Of a stretch of DNA of 64,000 bases, positions 33,112-43,507 are shown piece by piece. Every line of letters starts with the position of its first letter. The stretch's first letter is position 1. Both the position numbers and the translations under genes were made by a program. The notes beneath the pieces were generated by a model. That model was not told the origin of the DNA, ran no database searches, and worked only from the letters and a program-made list of their open reading frames with translations. This DNA is from JALYTY01 sp964546935 (GTDB lineage: Bacteria; Vulcanimicrobiota; Vulcanimicrobiia; Vulcanimicrobiales; Vulcanimicrobiaceae), in contig CAZJLJ010000002.1 in NCBI GenBank assembly GCA_964546935.1, forward strand, positions 62,001 through 126,000. Direction: 5' to 3'.

Positions 33112-33396
33112 TGCAGTTTGCTGCAGCGACTGCGCCGGGTTGACGAAAACGGAAAAAATTTCTTCCGCCACTTCCACCGTCCCGGCGAAATCATCGGCGG
33201 AAACGTCGGCCTGTTGGGAGTCGAGCAAACAGTACACGTCGTAGTCGATGTCGGCCTCGCCGTCGGCGTACACGAGGGCCTGCAGAACCAACCGGGAGAT
33301 ATGCATCGACGCGCGCAGAAACTTGGTCTTCGGCGGAGCTTGAAGCGTGGATTTCCCGGGGAAAAAATCTACGCCGAATTGTCGAATTTGAGGCAT
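33106..33396 (-). CDS. Conserved small protein of unknown function
   Basis: 96 residues from ATG 33396, which follows a strong GGAGGAG. The sequence is acidic in its C-terminal half (VYADGEADIDYDVYCLLDSQQADVSADDF) and includes PQIRQFGVDFFPGKSTL at the N-terminus. I do not recognise it, and no signal or membrane segment is visible. The good ribosome site and codon pattern support it as a real gene. Confidence 0.55.
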   Translation of the reverse strand: MPQIRQFGVDFFPGKSTLQAPPKTKFLRASMHISRLVLQALVYADGEADIDYDVYCLLDSQQADVSADDFAGTVEVAEEIFSVFVNPAQSLQQTAS

Positions 33397-33507
33397 CTTT
33401 TCTCCTCCGCTTAGGCGAATCGATACTAGCATAAAACTCGCGTTCGCATCGCCGCAATCGTGCGAGCGATAGCTTGCAAACCTGTTCATCGTTTAGGAGA
33501 TGTAAGC

Positions 33508-33807
33508 ATGAAACTTTCCGTATTCTTCATTTTCGCATGTCTTCTGCTAACAACCATCTCTACCACAGCTCAAACCATGCAGTCCTCGGGCGGCAGTATG
33601 ATGCAGAAGCCCCAATGTAAAACCGGCGATCCGGTCGTGGCCGTGAACACGCAAAAGAAAATGTACATGACTGCCGATCAGGTAAAGGCAAAAATGTCGG
33701 GCATGAGCCAAGAACAAAAACAGATGGCAATGCAGAAAAAGCACGTCAAGTGGATGTGCAAATCCGACGCCGACGCGATGGGCGCAAAACCGGCGCCTGG
33801 ACAATAG
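33508..33807 (+). CDS. Secreted Met/Lys-rich small protein
   Basis: 99 residues with a signal peptide (MKLSVFFIFACLLLTTISTTAQ). The mature part is rich in Met, Lys, Gln and ends in a Cys-containing segment (KWMCKSDADAMGAKP). GTAAGC/GGAGATG precedes the ATG, so it has a ribosome site. Methionine-rich periplasmic proteins can bind Cu(I); whether this one does is unknown. Followed by a strong terminator. Confidence 0.65.
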   Translation: MKLSVFFIFACLLLTTISTTAQTMQSSGGSMMQKPQCKTGDPVVAVNTQKKMYMTADQVKAKMSGMSQEQKQMAMQKKHVKWMCKSDADAMGAKPAPGQ

Positions 33808-33839
33808 TGGCTGGCCCGCCCGGGCCGGCGCCACAAGAA

Positions 33840-33870
33840 AAGCCCCGAGCACTGCTCGGGGCTTCTCTTT
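33840..33870. terminator. Bidirectional intrinsic terminator
   Basis: AAGCCCCGAGC (33840-33850) pairs with GCTCGGGGCTT (33854-33864), loop ACT, with T-rich sequence on both strands. It separates the convergent secreted gene and clpC. Confidence 0.9.
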
Positions 33871-33893
33871 TGCAACGCCTTAGCTTAGCGGCG

Positions 33894-36395
<2,502 letters not shown>

Positions 36396-36419
36396 GGTCT
36401 GGTAATTTCCTCCGGTACC

Positions 36420-36448
36420 ACTCGCAGTGCGAGTAGTGTCTGTCTATA
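36420..36448 (-). promoter_or_regulatory. clpC leader: -10 box and palindrome
   Basis: On the minus strand a TATAGA-type -10 (36448-36443) is followed by a perfect 7-bp palindrome ACTCGCA-G-TGCGAGT (36420-36434) covering the expected start site. It is neither a CIRCE nor a CtsR box. It could be an operator or a 5' UTR hairpin. A GGAGG lies about 13 bases before the clpC ATG. Confidence 0.45.
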
Positions 36449-36510
36449 AACTCTACCCGTCGAACTCCGGTTTCGTGACGCTTCTTATTGCGAGTTTTCG
36501 GTTACATGGA

Positions 36511-36963
36511 TTAGAACGTGAAGCGGAGTCCGAGGAAGCCGGCCGTTGTTCCGTTCGTCCGTGTACCTTTATACGCACGTAGTTCGATGGTAGTCGACGG
36601 TGCCACGGGCTTCCCAACGAATAAGGTGAGCACGGGGCCGTCTTGCCGGTCGGCCGAGAGATTCCCGATTCCCACTCCCCCACCAATATACGCCCCGCCG
36701 AAGCCGCCGCCTGAGAGACCGCGGACCTCTGCGGTTACTGCATACCCGCCTTGGTTCGTTATCGGGACCAGGATCGTTCCCTGAACTTCTATAGGTAAGC
36801 TGGGAACCGAGGCAGCTGAGCTGAGCAACACCGCGCCACCTGCGTGTGACGAAGTGCTGAGGTAGCCACCGCCCGCGATCGAGAGTTCAGCGGCGCTCGC
36901 CCGGACAAATGACGCAAGCGCGAACGCAAGCGACAGTAGTCCAACGCAGAGCCCCTTCTTCAT
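36511..36963 (-). CDS. Small outer-membrane beta-barrel-like protein
   Basis: 150 residues with a signal peptide (MKKGLCVGLLSLAFALASFVRASA). The mature part is Gly/Ser/Ala-rich with alternating strands (SIAGGGYLSTSSHAGGAVLL, GGFGGAYIGGGVGIGNL) and ends in an aromatic residue (GFLGLRFTF), the typical C-terminus of outer-membrane barrels. At about 125 mature residues it is likely an 8-stranded or smaller barrel. Function unknown. Confidence 0.65.
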   Translation of the reverse strand: MKKGLCVGLLSLAFALASFVRASAAELSIAGGGYLSTSSHAGGAVLLSSAASVPSLPIEVQGTILVPITNQGGYAVTAEVRGLSGGGFGGAYIGGGVGIGNLSADRQDGPVLTLFVGKPVAPSTTIELRAYKGTRTNGTTAGFLGLRFTF

Positions 36964-37007
36964 GCGGTACGAGGGTACGCCGCTTTACTGACGTACGCCT
37001 CGCTCGT

Positions 37008-37679
37008 ATGCGAGAGAATCGGTGGATAACTTTCGATTGTTTCGGAACGCTGGTGAGTTGGCAACGCGGATTTCCGAAGATCTTCACGCGTATTGCCGGC
37101 GAGCGCGCCGAAGCGTTAGCGAACGCTTACCACGAATTCGAAGCCGCGATCGAAGCGGAACCGTACCGTCCGTACAAAGAGGTGTTGAAACTGGGTACGG
37201 AACGGGCGGCAAAGAGAGTGGGCATCGAGTTGTCCGACGATGACGCGTCGGCACTCGTGCGGCACTGGGACGAGCAACCCGTTTGGGAAGACGTCGGCCC
37301 GGCTCTCTCTGAAACCCAAAGCCTAGGTTGGAAGGTTGCGGCGCTTACCAATTGCGACCGCGATCTCTTCGAGCAAACTAAACGGACGCTTCCATTCGCT
37401 TTCGACTTGGTCGTTACCGCCGAAGACGTACGGAGCTACAAACCTGCGCTCGCTCACTTTCGGCGATTCGAAGAGCTGACAAGCGTGCCACGGTCGCAGT
37501 GGGTGCACGTGGCCTGCAGTTGGTTCCACGACATCGAACCGGCAAGCCGCTTGGGCATCAACCGAGTATGGATCGATCGCGACCGTACCGGTGAGGATCC
37601 GCGAAGAGCCGATTGGGTGCAAGACGATTTAAGCGGGCTTGCCACCGTAGTGGAACGCTTAGGCGCCGGCCGCGGTTAA
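37008..37679 (+). CDS. HAD-superfamily hydrolase (haloacid-dehalogenase-like)
   Basis: 223 residues from ATG 37008. HAD motif I is FDCFGTLVSWQRGF (D nucleophile), motif II TNCDRDLFEQT, motif III Lys in EDVRSYKPALAHF and motif IV region PASRLGINRVWIDRDRTGEDPRRADW. The CFGTL form and cap pattern fit type II haloacid dehalogenase-like proteins. Substrate is unknown. It starts in the opposite direction to the OMP gene and is followed 9 bp later by the sulfur-assembly factor gene. Confidence 0.88.
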   Translation: MRENRWITFDCFGTLVSWQRGFPKIFTRIAGERAEALANAYHEFEAAIEAEPYRPYKEVLKLGTERAAKRVGIELSDDDASALVRHWDEQPVWEDVGPALSETQSLGWKVAALTNCDRDLFEQTKRTLPFAFDLVVTAEDVRSYKPALAHFRRFEELTSVPRSQWVHVACSWFHDIEPASRLGINRVWIDRDRTGEDPRRADWVQDDLSGLATVVERLGAGRG

Positions 37680-37688
37680 GATAGCGAT

Positions 37689-38000
37689 ATGCCTACTGCC
37701 GAACAAGTTCGCGACTCACTCGTCGAGGTAAAGGATCCCGAGCTCAATCTCGGCATCCTAGAGCTCGGCCTGGTCTATGACGTCGTCGCCGAAGGCGATG
37801 CCGGCGAACACGTAACCGTTACTATGACGCTTACGTCACCGATGTGTCCCGTAGGACCGATGTTCAAAAAATCGGTCGAAGATCACGTCCTCGCCATCGA
37901 CGGCGTAAAAACCGCAAACGTCGAAATCACCTTCACTCCACCTTGGGATCCCCGCACCATGGCTTCCGAGGATGTGAAGGCCGCGCTCGGGATTTGGTGA
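37689..38000 (+). CDS. MIP18/DUF59-family Fe-S assembly factor (SufT-like)
   Basis: 103 residues. Pattern of the PaaD/SufT family: VKDPELNLGILELGLVYDV, VTVTMTLTSPMCPVGPMFKKSVEDHV and VEITFTPPWDPRTMASEDVKAALG. Members help mature Fe-S clusters. The last codons (GGG ATT TGG TGA) lie inside the left arm of a palindromic element; the C-terminus LGIW is normal for the family, so the protein looks intact. Confidence 0.9.
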   Translation: MPTAEQVRDSLVEVKDPELNLGILELGLVYDVVAEGDAGEHVTVTMTLTSPMCPVGPMFKKSVEDHVLAIDGVKTANVEITFTPPWDPRTMASEDVKAALGIW

Positions 38001-38175
38001 CAGTAAATTTCAGGTGCATAAAATCCCAAGACCGCTGGAAAAATCACATCGTGTGATTTTTCCGCTACGCGGCTTTTTCGGCAGAACAAGTTCGGAAGTT
38101 GCCATCCGTGGCAAGGCCGAAAAAGTCCGAGTTCCTGGGATTTTACGCACCTGAAATTTACTGTCACCAAATCCC
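37989..38175. repeat. 187-bp palindromic element (MITE- or REP-like)
   Basis: Forty-bp terminal inverted arms 37989-38028 and 38136-38175 differ at one position. Between them sits a hairpin core (GGAAAAATCACA/TGTGATTTTTCC, 38037-38048 and 38052-38063, loop TCG) plus further sequence with a CTTTTTCGGC/GGCCGAAAAAG pair. The left arm reaches into the SufT-like stop codon. A related core recurs at 43440-43503. The single arm mismatch argues against a pure assembly fold-back, but the N gap 21 bp away leaves this open. No transposase is seen. Confidence 0.6.
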
Positions 38176-38196
38176 TCGCTATAAAGCGCAGGCGTT

Positions 38197-38296
38197 NNNN
38201 NNNNNNNNNNNNNNNNNNNNNNNNNNNNNNNNNNNNNNNNNNNNNNNNNNNNNNNNNNNNNNNNNNNNNNNNNNNNNNNNNNNNNNNNNNNNNNNN
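38197..38296. other. Assembly gap (100 N)
   Basis: Exactly 100 N. The 12-bp AGCGCAGGCGTT occurs directly on both sides (38185-38196 and 38297-38308), suggesting overlapping contig ends, so the true gap may be zero or negative. Confidence 0.95.
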
Positions 38297-38306
38297 AGCG
38301 CAGGCG

Positions 38307-38921
38307 TTACGTCGAGCGGTAGTCGTTCTTTAAGTCAAGCACGATGCGAGTGAAGATGATGTGGAAATTCGCATTGTGGCGGGAGCCGTGGCCTTGTTGC
38401 ATGTCGACGTCGTGCATTAGCACAACGTGAATGGGATGCGAGATTATGTGCTCCATCATGTATCCGCAATCGAATTTACCGGTAGGCATGATGCCGTCAT
38501 GATAAATGGCCATAGCCATGGTGTGTCCGTCGTTTGGAGCGACGCGCGGCGTTGACGGGAGCGCCACGTGATTGTAGCTGAACAACCGCTCCAAGTCGCG
38601 CCCCGAATACGTCCACGTTTGCATGAACGCAGCCATCTTGGCTTTCCCGTACAACTTGCGAAGCCTGTTTCGTTCAGCTGCCGCATGGTTGCCGGCGAGT
38701 ACTTCGAAAAGCCGCTCGCCGTCAAATTTCCCGCGGCCCGTACCCGCCTTGTCAATGGCGACGGCCAGTCCTAAATCCGGCGTGCCGCGATAGCTCTTCT
38801 GCGTATACATCGCCGGCGCCGTAACCGTCATGGTCGGCGCGCTTGTGGCCAGCAAGCAAAGCGTAAGAATTAGTACGAACGACTTAGCAACCGCGGTGGG
38901 CACGTGAATTGACGTACCCAC
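38307..38921 (-). CDS. Secreted protein of unknown function
   Basis: 204 residues from GTG 38921, with a signal/anchor helix (VAKSFVLILTLCLLATSAP). The mature part has a helical block (DKAGTGRGKFDGERLFEVLAGNHAAAERNRLRKLYGKAKMAAFMQTWTY), then a His-rich C-terminus (EHIISHPIHVVLMHDVDMQQGHGSRHNANFHIIF). I do not recognise a family. The His clusters might bind metal. The stop codon is at the edge of the assembly gap (TAA 38309-38307), which includes part of the duplicated 12-mer, so the exact C-terminus is uncertain. Confidence 0.55.
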   Translation of the reverse strand: MGTSIHVPTAVAKSFVLILTLCLLATSAPTMTVTAPAMYTQKSYRGTPDLGLAVAIDKAGTGRGKFDGERLFEVLAGNHAAAERNRLRKLYGKAKMAAFMQTWTYSGRDLERLFSYNHVALPSTPRVAPNDGHTMAMAIYHDGIMPTGKFDCGYMMEHIISHPIHVVLMHDVDMQQGHGSRHNANFHIIFTRIVLDLKNDYRST

Positions 38922-38950
38922 CGCTCTTCATAGTAATCTGCGTTTCGCCG

Positions 38951-39454
38951 CTAACGGTGAAGCCGGGCTTGCTCGATGATCGCCAGCGATGCGCTGCCGT
39001 GCGCGATAAGCCGCTTGCGGGCGTCATACACGCGTCCTTCCGCCGTCCCCACTGTGGTCCCGACGTGAAGTGCAACGCCTTCCGCGGTAATTTTTTCGCC
39101 GGGCGGAAAGAGCGGACGAACGTAGTGGACGTTCAAGTCCAGCGTCGTGCAAAGTTTATCCGCGGGAAGTCTTGACATCACTGCAAGCGTAAGAACGGAA
39201 TCGAGAATCGTCGCCGCCGCACCACCGTGAATGACGCCTGCGGGATTGGCCATCCACTCGCGCACCTCCATTCCAAAAACGATGCGCCCTTCTTCCACCT
39301 CTTCCGGGTACATTTCCAACGTTTGCGCGAATGGCGGTCCCGGAATTTTGCCCGCGAGCATTTCACGCATCCACGTTACGTGTTCGCGTCCCATAATGTG
39401 GCTTGCAACGTCTCGTACGTCGTTCCAAGAATACGTGCGCGTGCGGTCGGTCAT
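38951..39454 (-). CDS. PaaI-type hotdog thioesterase
   Basis: 167 residues from ATG 39454 (GGAG four bases upstream). Hotdog signature NPAGVIHGGAAATILDSVLTLAV (~65-87), then LDLNVHYVRPLFPPGEKITAEGVALHVGTTVGTAEGRVYDARKRLIAHGSASL. Probably hydrolyses an acyl-CoA; substrate is unknown. Downstream (17 bp) of the TetR gene and cotranscribed with it, so possibly part of the same efflux/detoxification regulon. Confidence 0.88.
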   Translation of the reverse strand: MTDRTRTYSWNDVRDVASHIMGREHVTWMREMLAGKIPGPPFAQTLEMYPEEVEEGRIVFGMEVREWMANPAGVIHGGAAATILDSVLTLAVMSRLPADKLCTTLDLNVHYVRPLFPPGEKITAEGVALHVGTTVGTAEGRVYDARKRLIAHGSASLAIIEQARLHR

Positions 39455-39471
39455 GCTGCTCCAATCTCCAC

Positions 39472-40059
39472 TTAGAATTCGAGTGAGTGCAGCCACTGCC
39501 GCAACGTTTCGGCTACCCGGTTCGCACTGGAACGGCTGCGCAAGCCGCGTGAAAGTAAAATTGCACCTTCCAACGTTGCTATCATGAAATCGGCGACAGC
39601 TTCGGCATCAACGCCGTTTCGGAACTGTTTCTTTTCGATAGCGCGCAGCGTGTGTCGCAAAACCACACCGCGCATTTGTTGAAACGCTGCCTGCACCCGA
39701 TCGCGCAGAAACGGTAACGCATCATCGGCTTCAAACGCAGCGTTTGCAACCGGGCATCCGCCTTCCACGACCGGCCGCTCGATATAGCGCTCGAATGCGC
39801 TCACGTAGGCGTGAAGGTAAGGTGCACCGGATTCGACGCCGCCGGTTGCGTCGACGAAATACCGTCTGACGCGATCGAACGCGTACTCGAAGGTTGCTAT
39901 CGCAAGTTCTTCTTTGCTCGCAAAATGGTTGTACAGCCCGCCTTTTTCAAGGTCCGTCGCTTTGAGGATGTCATTGATAGAGGTGCCGGCGAAACCGTTG
40001 CGATTGAATAGCGGCGCCGCGGACGCAAGGATTGAATCCTTCCGGTGCGAAGCTTTCAC
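39472..40059 (-). CDS. TetR-family regulator
   Basis: 195 residues from GTG 40059, the typical length. HTH: FNRNGFAGTSINDILKATDLEKGGLYNHFASKEELAI (~15-52), the form of TetR proteins resembling AcuR/NemR. The GACCG-TT-CGGTC palindrome lies five bases upstream, leaving no room for a normal ribosome site; the gene may be leaderless or start differently. It is divergent from the DHA2 exporter and upstream of the thioesterase. Confidence 0.88.
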   Translation of the reverse strand: MKASHRKDSILASAAPLFNRNGFAGTSINDILKATDLEKGGLYNHFASKEELAIATFEYAFDRVRRYFVDATGGVESGAPYLHAYVSAFERYIERPVVEGGCPVANAAFEADDALPFLRDRVQAAFQQMRGVVLRHTLRAIEKKQFRNGVDAEAVADFMIATLEGAILLSRGLRSRSSANRVAETLRQWLHSLEF

Positions 40060-40064
40060 AAACA

Positions 40065-40076
40065 GACCGTTCGGTC
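40065..40076. promoter_or_regulatory. Probable TetR operator between tetR and MFS genes
   Basis: GACCG-TT-CGGTC, perfect 5-bp arms around two bases, between divergent start codons. GACC/GGTC-type palindromes are common operators of TetR repressors, so control of both directions is the inference. Confidence 0.6.
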
Positions 40077-40111
40077 GGTTTTCACCCGGTTCCTTGAATG
40101 TGGCAAAAGAG

Positions 40112-41650
40112 ATGAATCGTGGCGACGATGTCGTTGAGTATGGGATGCGTCGGTGGCTGATCGTCATCGGCGTAATGTCCGCTACGCTTTTGCAAGTCTT
40201 GGATGCAACGATCGTCAATGTTGCGCTGCCTACGATTCAAGGAAACCTCGGCGCGAACTTCGACCAAGGCGCGTGGATCGTAACGGGCTACATCATCGCC
40301 GCCGTCATTGTCATTCCGCTAACTCCGTGGTTGCAACAGCTCCTAGGCCGGCGCAATTACTACGTCGCGGCGATTATCGGCTTCACCATAACATCCGCGT
40401 TGTGCGGTGTATCGACGACACTGAGCGAGCTGGTCTTCTTTCGGGTTCTGCAGGGACTTTGCGGCGGCGGTCTGATTGCGACCGGGCAGGCGATCATGCG
40501 CGACACTTTTCCGGCGCGTCAGCTTGGGCTGAGCCAGGCGCTCACGTCGATCGGCGCGGTCATCGGTCCATCGATCGGTCCTACATTGGGCGGCGTGTTG
40601 ACCGATTCGCTCTCGTGGAACTGGGTTTTCTACATCAATATCATTCCGGGAATCTTGTCCGCGATTCTCTGCTTCACGCTGCTTCGGGATCCGGCCCGGC
40701 GCCCGGGCCGGCCGTCGCTGGACGGCGTCGGCCTTGCGTTAATGGCCACCGGCCTCGGTTCCCTTCAATACGTATTAGATGAAGGCGAACGCTACGATTG
40801 GTTCAACGATCGCAACATTCTAGCAACCGCATTTCTTGCTGTCGGTTCTCTAGCGACATTCGTCTATTGGGAACTGAAAGTCGTCAAGAATCCGATCGTG
40901 GACATTCGGATCTTGCTTCACAATCGAACCGTTGCGGCGGGATGCCTCCTTGCCATGACGCTCGCCTTCGGACTTTTCGGCGGCGTTATCCTCGCGCCGC
41001 AGTTTCAACAGACGCTGTTGAACTTTACGGCAACGCTCTCCGGCGAATCGATTCTCGTGCGGGCGATCGGAATCATGATCATGACGCCCGTTACACTCAT
41101 GTTGCTGAGCCGGTTCAAAGCGAAGCCGCAAGTTCTTCTCGGCATCGGTTTCCTGATCGTGGCGATTGCGAACTTCATTACCGCGCAAGTACTTACCACG
41201 GAAAGCGCGTTCGGCACGTTCGTTTTTCCATTGTTCCTCGGCGGTATCGGGTTCGGAATGCTTTTCGTACCGCTCTCAGTTGCTGTTTTAAGTTCGGTTC
41301 AGGGCCTCGATACGCAGAAGGCGACGTCCCTTTTGAGTTTGTGCCAACAACTTGGCGGTTCCGTTTCAACCGCAACGCTGGTCACCTTGCTGGACCGCCG
41401 TGGAGCCCTTCATCAAGACGCCCTCGCTGCTCAGATTACGCTCTCTAGTCCCGCAGTACAGCATGTGATGCAAGCGCACGGATCGATTCTGCGCGTTGCA
41501 AATGCGGTCGTCCAACAAGCCAGCACGATGTCGTTCGCCGACGCATTTTACTTCTTGGGTGTTATAACATTGATCCTGACGCCGCTCGTCATTTTGTTGC
41601 GGGTACCGAAGAGCCCACCAGCGCACCAGCCGGCGATTGCGGCGGAGTAA
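40112..41650 (+). CDS. DHA2-family MFS exporter (second copy)
   Basis: About 512 residues from ATG 40112; ATG 40145 and GTG 40100 are alternatives. About 14 hydrophobic segments. DHA2 marks: DATIVNVALPTIQGNLGANFDQGAWIVTGYII and IGAVIGPSIGPTLGGVLTDSLSWNWVFYIN. Closely similar in pattern to the pump at 7113-8648, so the two are paralogues, but here no adaptor or TolC adjoins. It may use those of the first operon or export to the periplasm. Confidence 0.9.
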   Translation: MNRGDDVVEYGMRRWLIVIGVMSATLLQVLDATIVNVALPTIQGNLGANFDQGAWIVTGYIIAAVIVIPLTPWLQQLLGRRNYYVAAIIGFTITSALCGVSTTLSELVFFRVLQGLCGGGLIATGQAIMRDTFPARQLGLSQALTSIGAVIGPSIGPTLGGVLTDSLSWNWVFYINIIPGILSAILCFTLLRDPARRPGRPSLDGVGLALMATGLGSLQYVLDEGERYDWFNDRNILATAFLAVGSLATFVYWELKVVKNPIVDIRILLHNRTVAAGCLLAMTLAFGLFGGVILAPQFQQTLLNFTATLSGESILVRAIGIMIMTPVTLMLLSRFKAKPQVLLGIGFLIVAIANFITAQVLTTESAFGTFVFPLFLGGIGFGMLFVPLSVAVLSSVQGLDTQKATSLLSLCQQLGGSVSTATLVTLLDRRGALHQDALAAQITLSSPAVQHVMQAHGSILRVANAVVQQASTMSFADAFYFLGVITLILTPLVILLRVPKSPPAHQPAIAAE

Positions 41651-41669
41651 CGCGGGGTACGACGCTCCC

Positions 41670-41843
41670 ATGGAACGTAAAGGTAGAGAATCGATCGAGC
41701 AGCTTTTCGAAGAAGACGACATGGATAAGGCTGTTCTAGCTGCGGACGATACGGGATTGGTCCAAGAGGAACACTTAATCACCGAGGAAGAGATCGACGA
41801 GCAGCTGGAAGACCTTGAAGGCGGGGGCCGTCCTAGGGACTAA
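41670..41843 (+). CDS. Small acidic protein (57 residues)
   Basis: ATG 41670; very acidic with Glu/Asp runs (LFEEDDMDKAVLAADDTG, EEEIDEQLEDLEGG). It follows the exporter by 20 bp and precedes the carboxylase by 12 bp. No family recognised, no signal. Might be an adaptor or decoy-like protein, or spurious. Moderate-to-low confidence. Confidence 0.4.
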   Translation: MERKGRESIEQLFEEDDMDKAVLAADDTGLVQEEHLITEEEIDEQLEDLEGGGRPRD

Positions 41844-41854
41844 CGCATGCGTTC

Positions 41855-43408
41855 GTGAGAACGCACCACGAAAAATATGAAGAACTAGCGCGTAAGCGTC
41901 AGTTGGCAGAGGCTCCCGCCGGCTTAGAGGCCGTAGAAAAACAGCACGCTCGCGGAAAACGCACGGCGCGGGAACGCATCGATGCACTGGTCGATCCGGG
42001 ATCTTTCACCGAAGTCGACCGCTTTGTGGTGCATCGCGCAAACGCGTTCGGCCTAGACGAAAAAGAGTTTCTCGGTGACGGCGTAGTCACGGGCCGCGCG
42101 ACCATCGAGGGACGTCAAGTTTTTCTGTTCTCGCAAGACTTCACGGTGCTCGGAGGCTCGCTCGGCGAAGCCTTCGCCGGAAAAATCTGCAAGGTGATGG
42201 ACCTTGCGCTTGCGACCGGTTCGCCGATGATCGGCATCAATGACTCCGGCGGGGCGCGCATTCAAGAAGGCGTTGTTTCGCTCGGCGGATACGCCGAAAT
42301 TTTTTGGCGCAACGTGCAATCGAGCGGCGTCGTTCCGCAACTAAGCCTTATCGCGGGTCCGTGTGCCGGCGGTGCCGTGTACTCGCCCGCCATGACGGAC
42401 TTCATCTTGATGACCGAAGGGATCTCCCAGATGTTCATCACCGGCCCGGAGATCATTAGGACCGTTACCGGTGAAGACGTCACCTTTGAACAGCTCGGCG
42501 GCGCGATGACGCATGCAACCAAGAGCGGCGTCGCGCACGTCGTTGCAGCCGACGAAGACGATCTTGTCGAGCAAACCAAGGCGCTCTTCTCCTTCGTTCC
42601 GCAAAATAACTTAGAAGAAGCGCCGCGCTTCGCGTGCGATGACGACCCGCAGCGCGAAGCGCCGGAACTCGACGACGTCGTTCCCGATTCACCGAACAAA
42701 CCGTACGACATGCACGAAGTCATCGAGGGCGTTCTGGATTACGGCGATTTCTTCGAAATCCAGCCCCTTTACGCGCAGAACATCATCTGCGGATTCGGCC
42801 GCGTCAATGGCCGAAGCGTCGGAGTGGTTGCGAATCAACCGAACGTGCTCGCCGGCGTTCTCGATATCAAATCGTCCATTAAAGCGGCACGCTTCGTACG
42901 CTTTTGTGACGCGTTCAACATTCCATTGATCACCTTCGTCGACGTGCCCGGCTTCTTACCGGGAACGGATCAAGAGTACGGCGGCATCATTCTTCACGGC
43001 GCGAAGCTGCTCTACGCCTTTGCCGAGGCGACCGTTCCAAAAATCACGGTGATCACCCGCAAAGCCTACGGCGGTGCATACGACGTTATGGCTTCGAAGC
43101 ACATTCGTGCCGACGTAAACCTTGCGTGGCCTACTGCGGAAATCGCCGTCATGGGTGCCGAAGGCGCGGTAAAGGTGATCGGCCGTCGCGAGATCGCCAA
43201 GGCAAAAGACAAAGACGTGAAGATGAAAGAGCTCATCGACGAGTACACGGAGCGCTTCGCGAATCCATACATCGCAGCTCAGTACGGCTACGTCGACGAT
43301 GTTATCGAAGCGCACCGTACGCGCGGCGCAATCTCCACGGCGCTCGACATGCTCCAGAATAAACGCGTCGACCGCCCCAAACGCAAACACGGGAACATTC
43401 CGCTTTGA
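41855..43408 (+). CDS. pccB: Acyl-CoA carboxylase beta (carboxyltransferase) subunit, propionyl-type
   Basis: 517 residues from GTG 41855. Carboxyltransferase that uses carboxybiotin to carboxylate propionyl-CoA (or acetyl-CoA). Pattern: ARGKRTARERIDALVDPGSF, FSQDFTVLGGSLGEAFAGKICKVMDLA, GINDSGGARIQEGVVSLGGY, and the C-terminal half with NQPNVLAGVLDIKSSIKAARF, DVPGFLPGTDQEYGG and TRKAYGGAYDVMASKHIRAD. Propionyl preference is inferred from the neighbouring methylmalonyl-CoA genes. The biotin carboxylase lies 1.4 kb downstream. Confidence 0.93.
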   Translation: MRTHHEKYEELARKRQLAEAPAGLEAVEKQHARGKRTARERIDALVDPGSFTEVDRFVVHRANAFGLDEKEFLGDGVVTGRATIEGRQVFLFSQDFTVLGGSLGEAFAGKICKVMDLALATGSPMIGINDSGGARIQEGVVSLGGYAEIFWRNVQSSGVVPQLSLIAGPCAGGAVYSPAMTDFILMTEGISQMFITGPEIIRTVTGEDVTFEQLGGAMTHATKSGVAHVVAADEDDLVEQTKALFSFVPQNNLEEAPRFACDDDPQREAPELDDVVPDSPNKPYDMHEVIEGVLDYGDFFEIQPLYAQNIICGFGRVNGRSVGVVANQPNVLAGVLDIKSSIKAARFVRFCDAFNIPLITFVDVPGFLPGTDQEYGGIILHGAKLLYAFAEATVPKITVITRKAYGGAYDVMASKHIRADVNLAWPTAEIAVMGAEGAVKVIGRREIAKAKDKDVKMKELIDEYTERFANPYIAAQYGYVDDVIEAHRTRGAISTALDMLQNKRVDRPKRKHGNIPL

Positions 43409-43439
43409 GGTGCTGATAAGGGGTGACGCGCCTTTGAGG

Positions 43440-43503
43440 GACCGCTGGAAAAATCGCGTCGTGCGATTTTTCCGCTACACGACTTTTTCGGGAGAACGAA
43501 GTT
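43440..43503. repeat. Second copy of the hairpin core repeat
   Basis: About 90 percent identical over ~57 bp to the core at 38030-38092. The hairpin is kept: 38046-38054 A-T is G-C here (43456-43464), and the loop-closing A-T is a G-T. It lies between pccB and the YciI-like gene, in the 3' intergenic space. Terminal inverted arms of the first copy are not present here. Confidence 0.7.
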
Positions 43504-43507
43504 TAGA

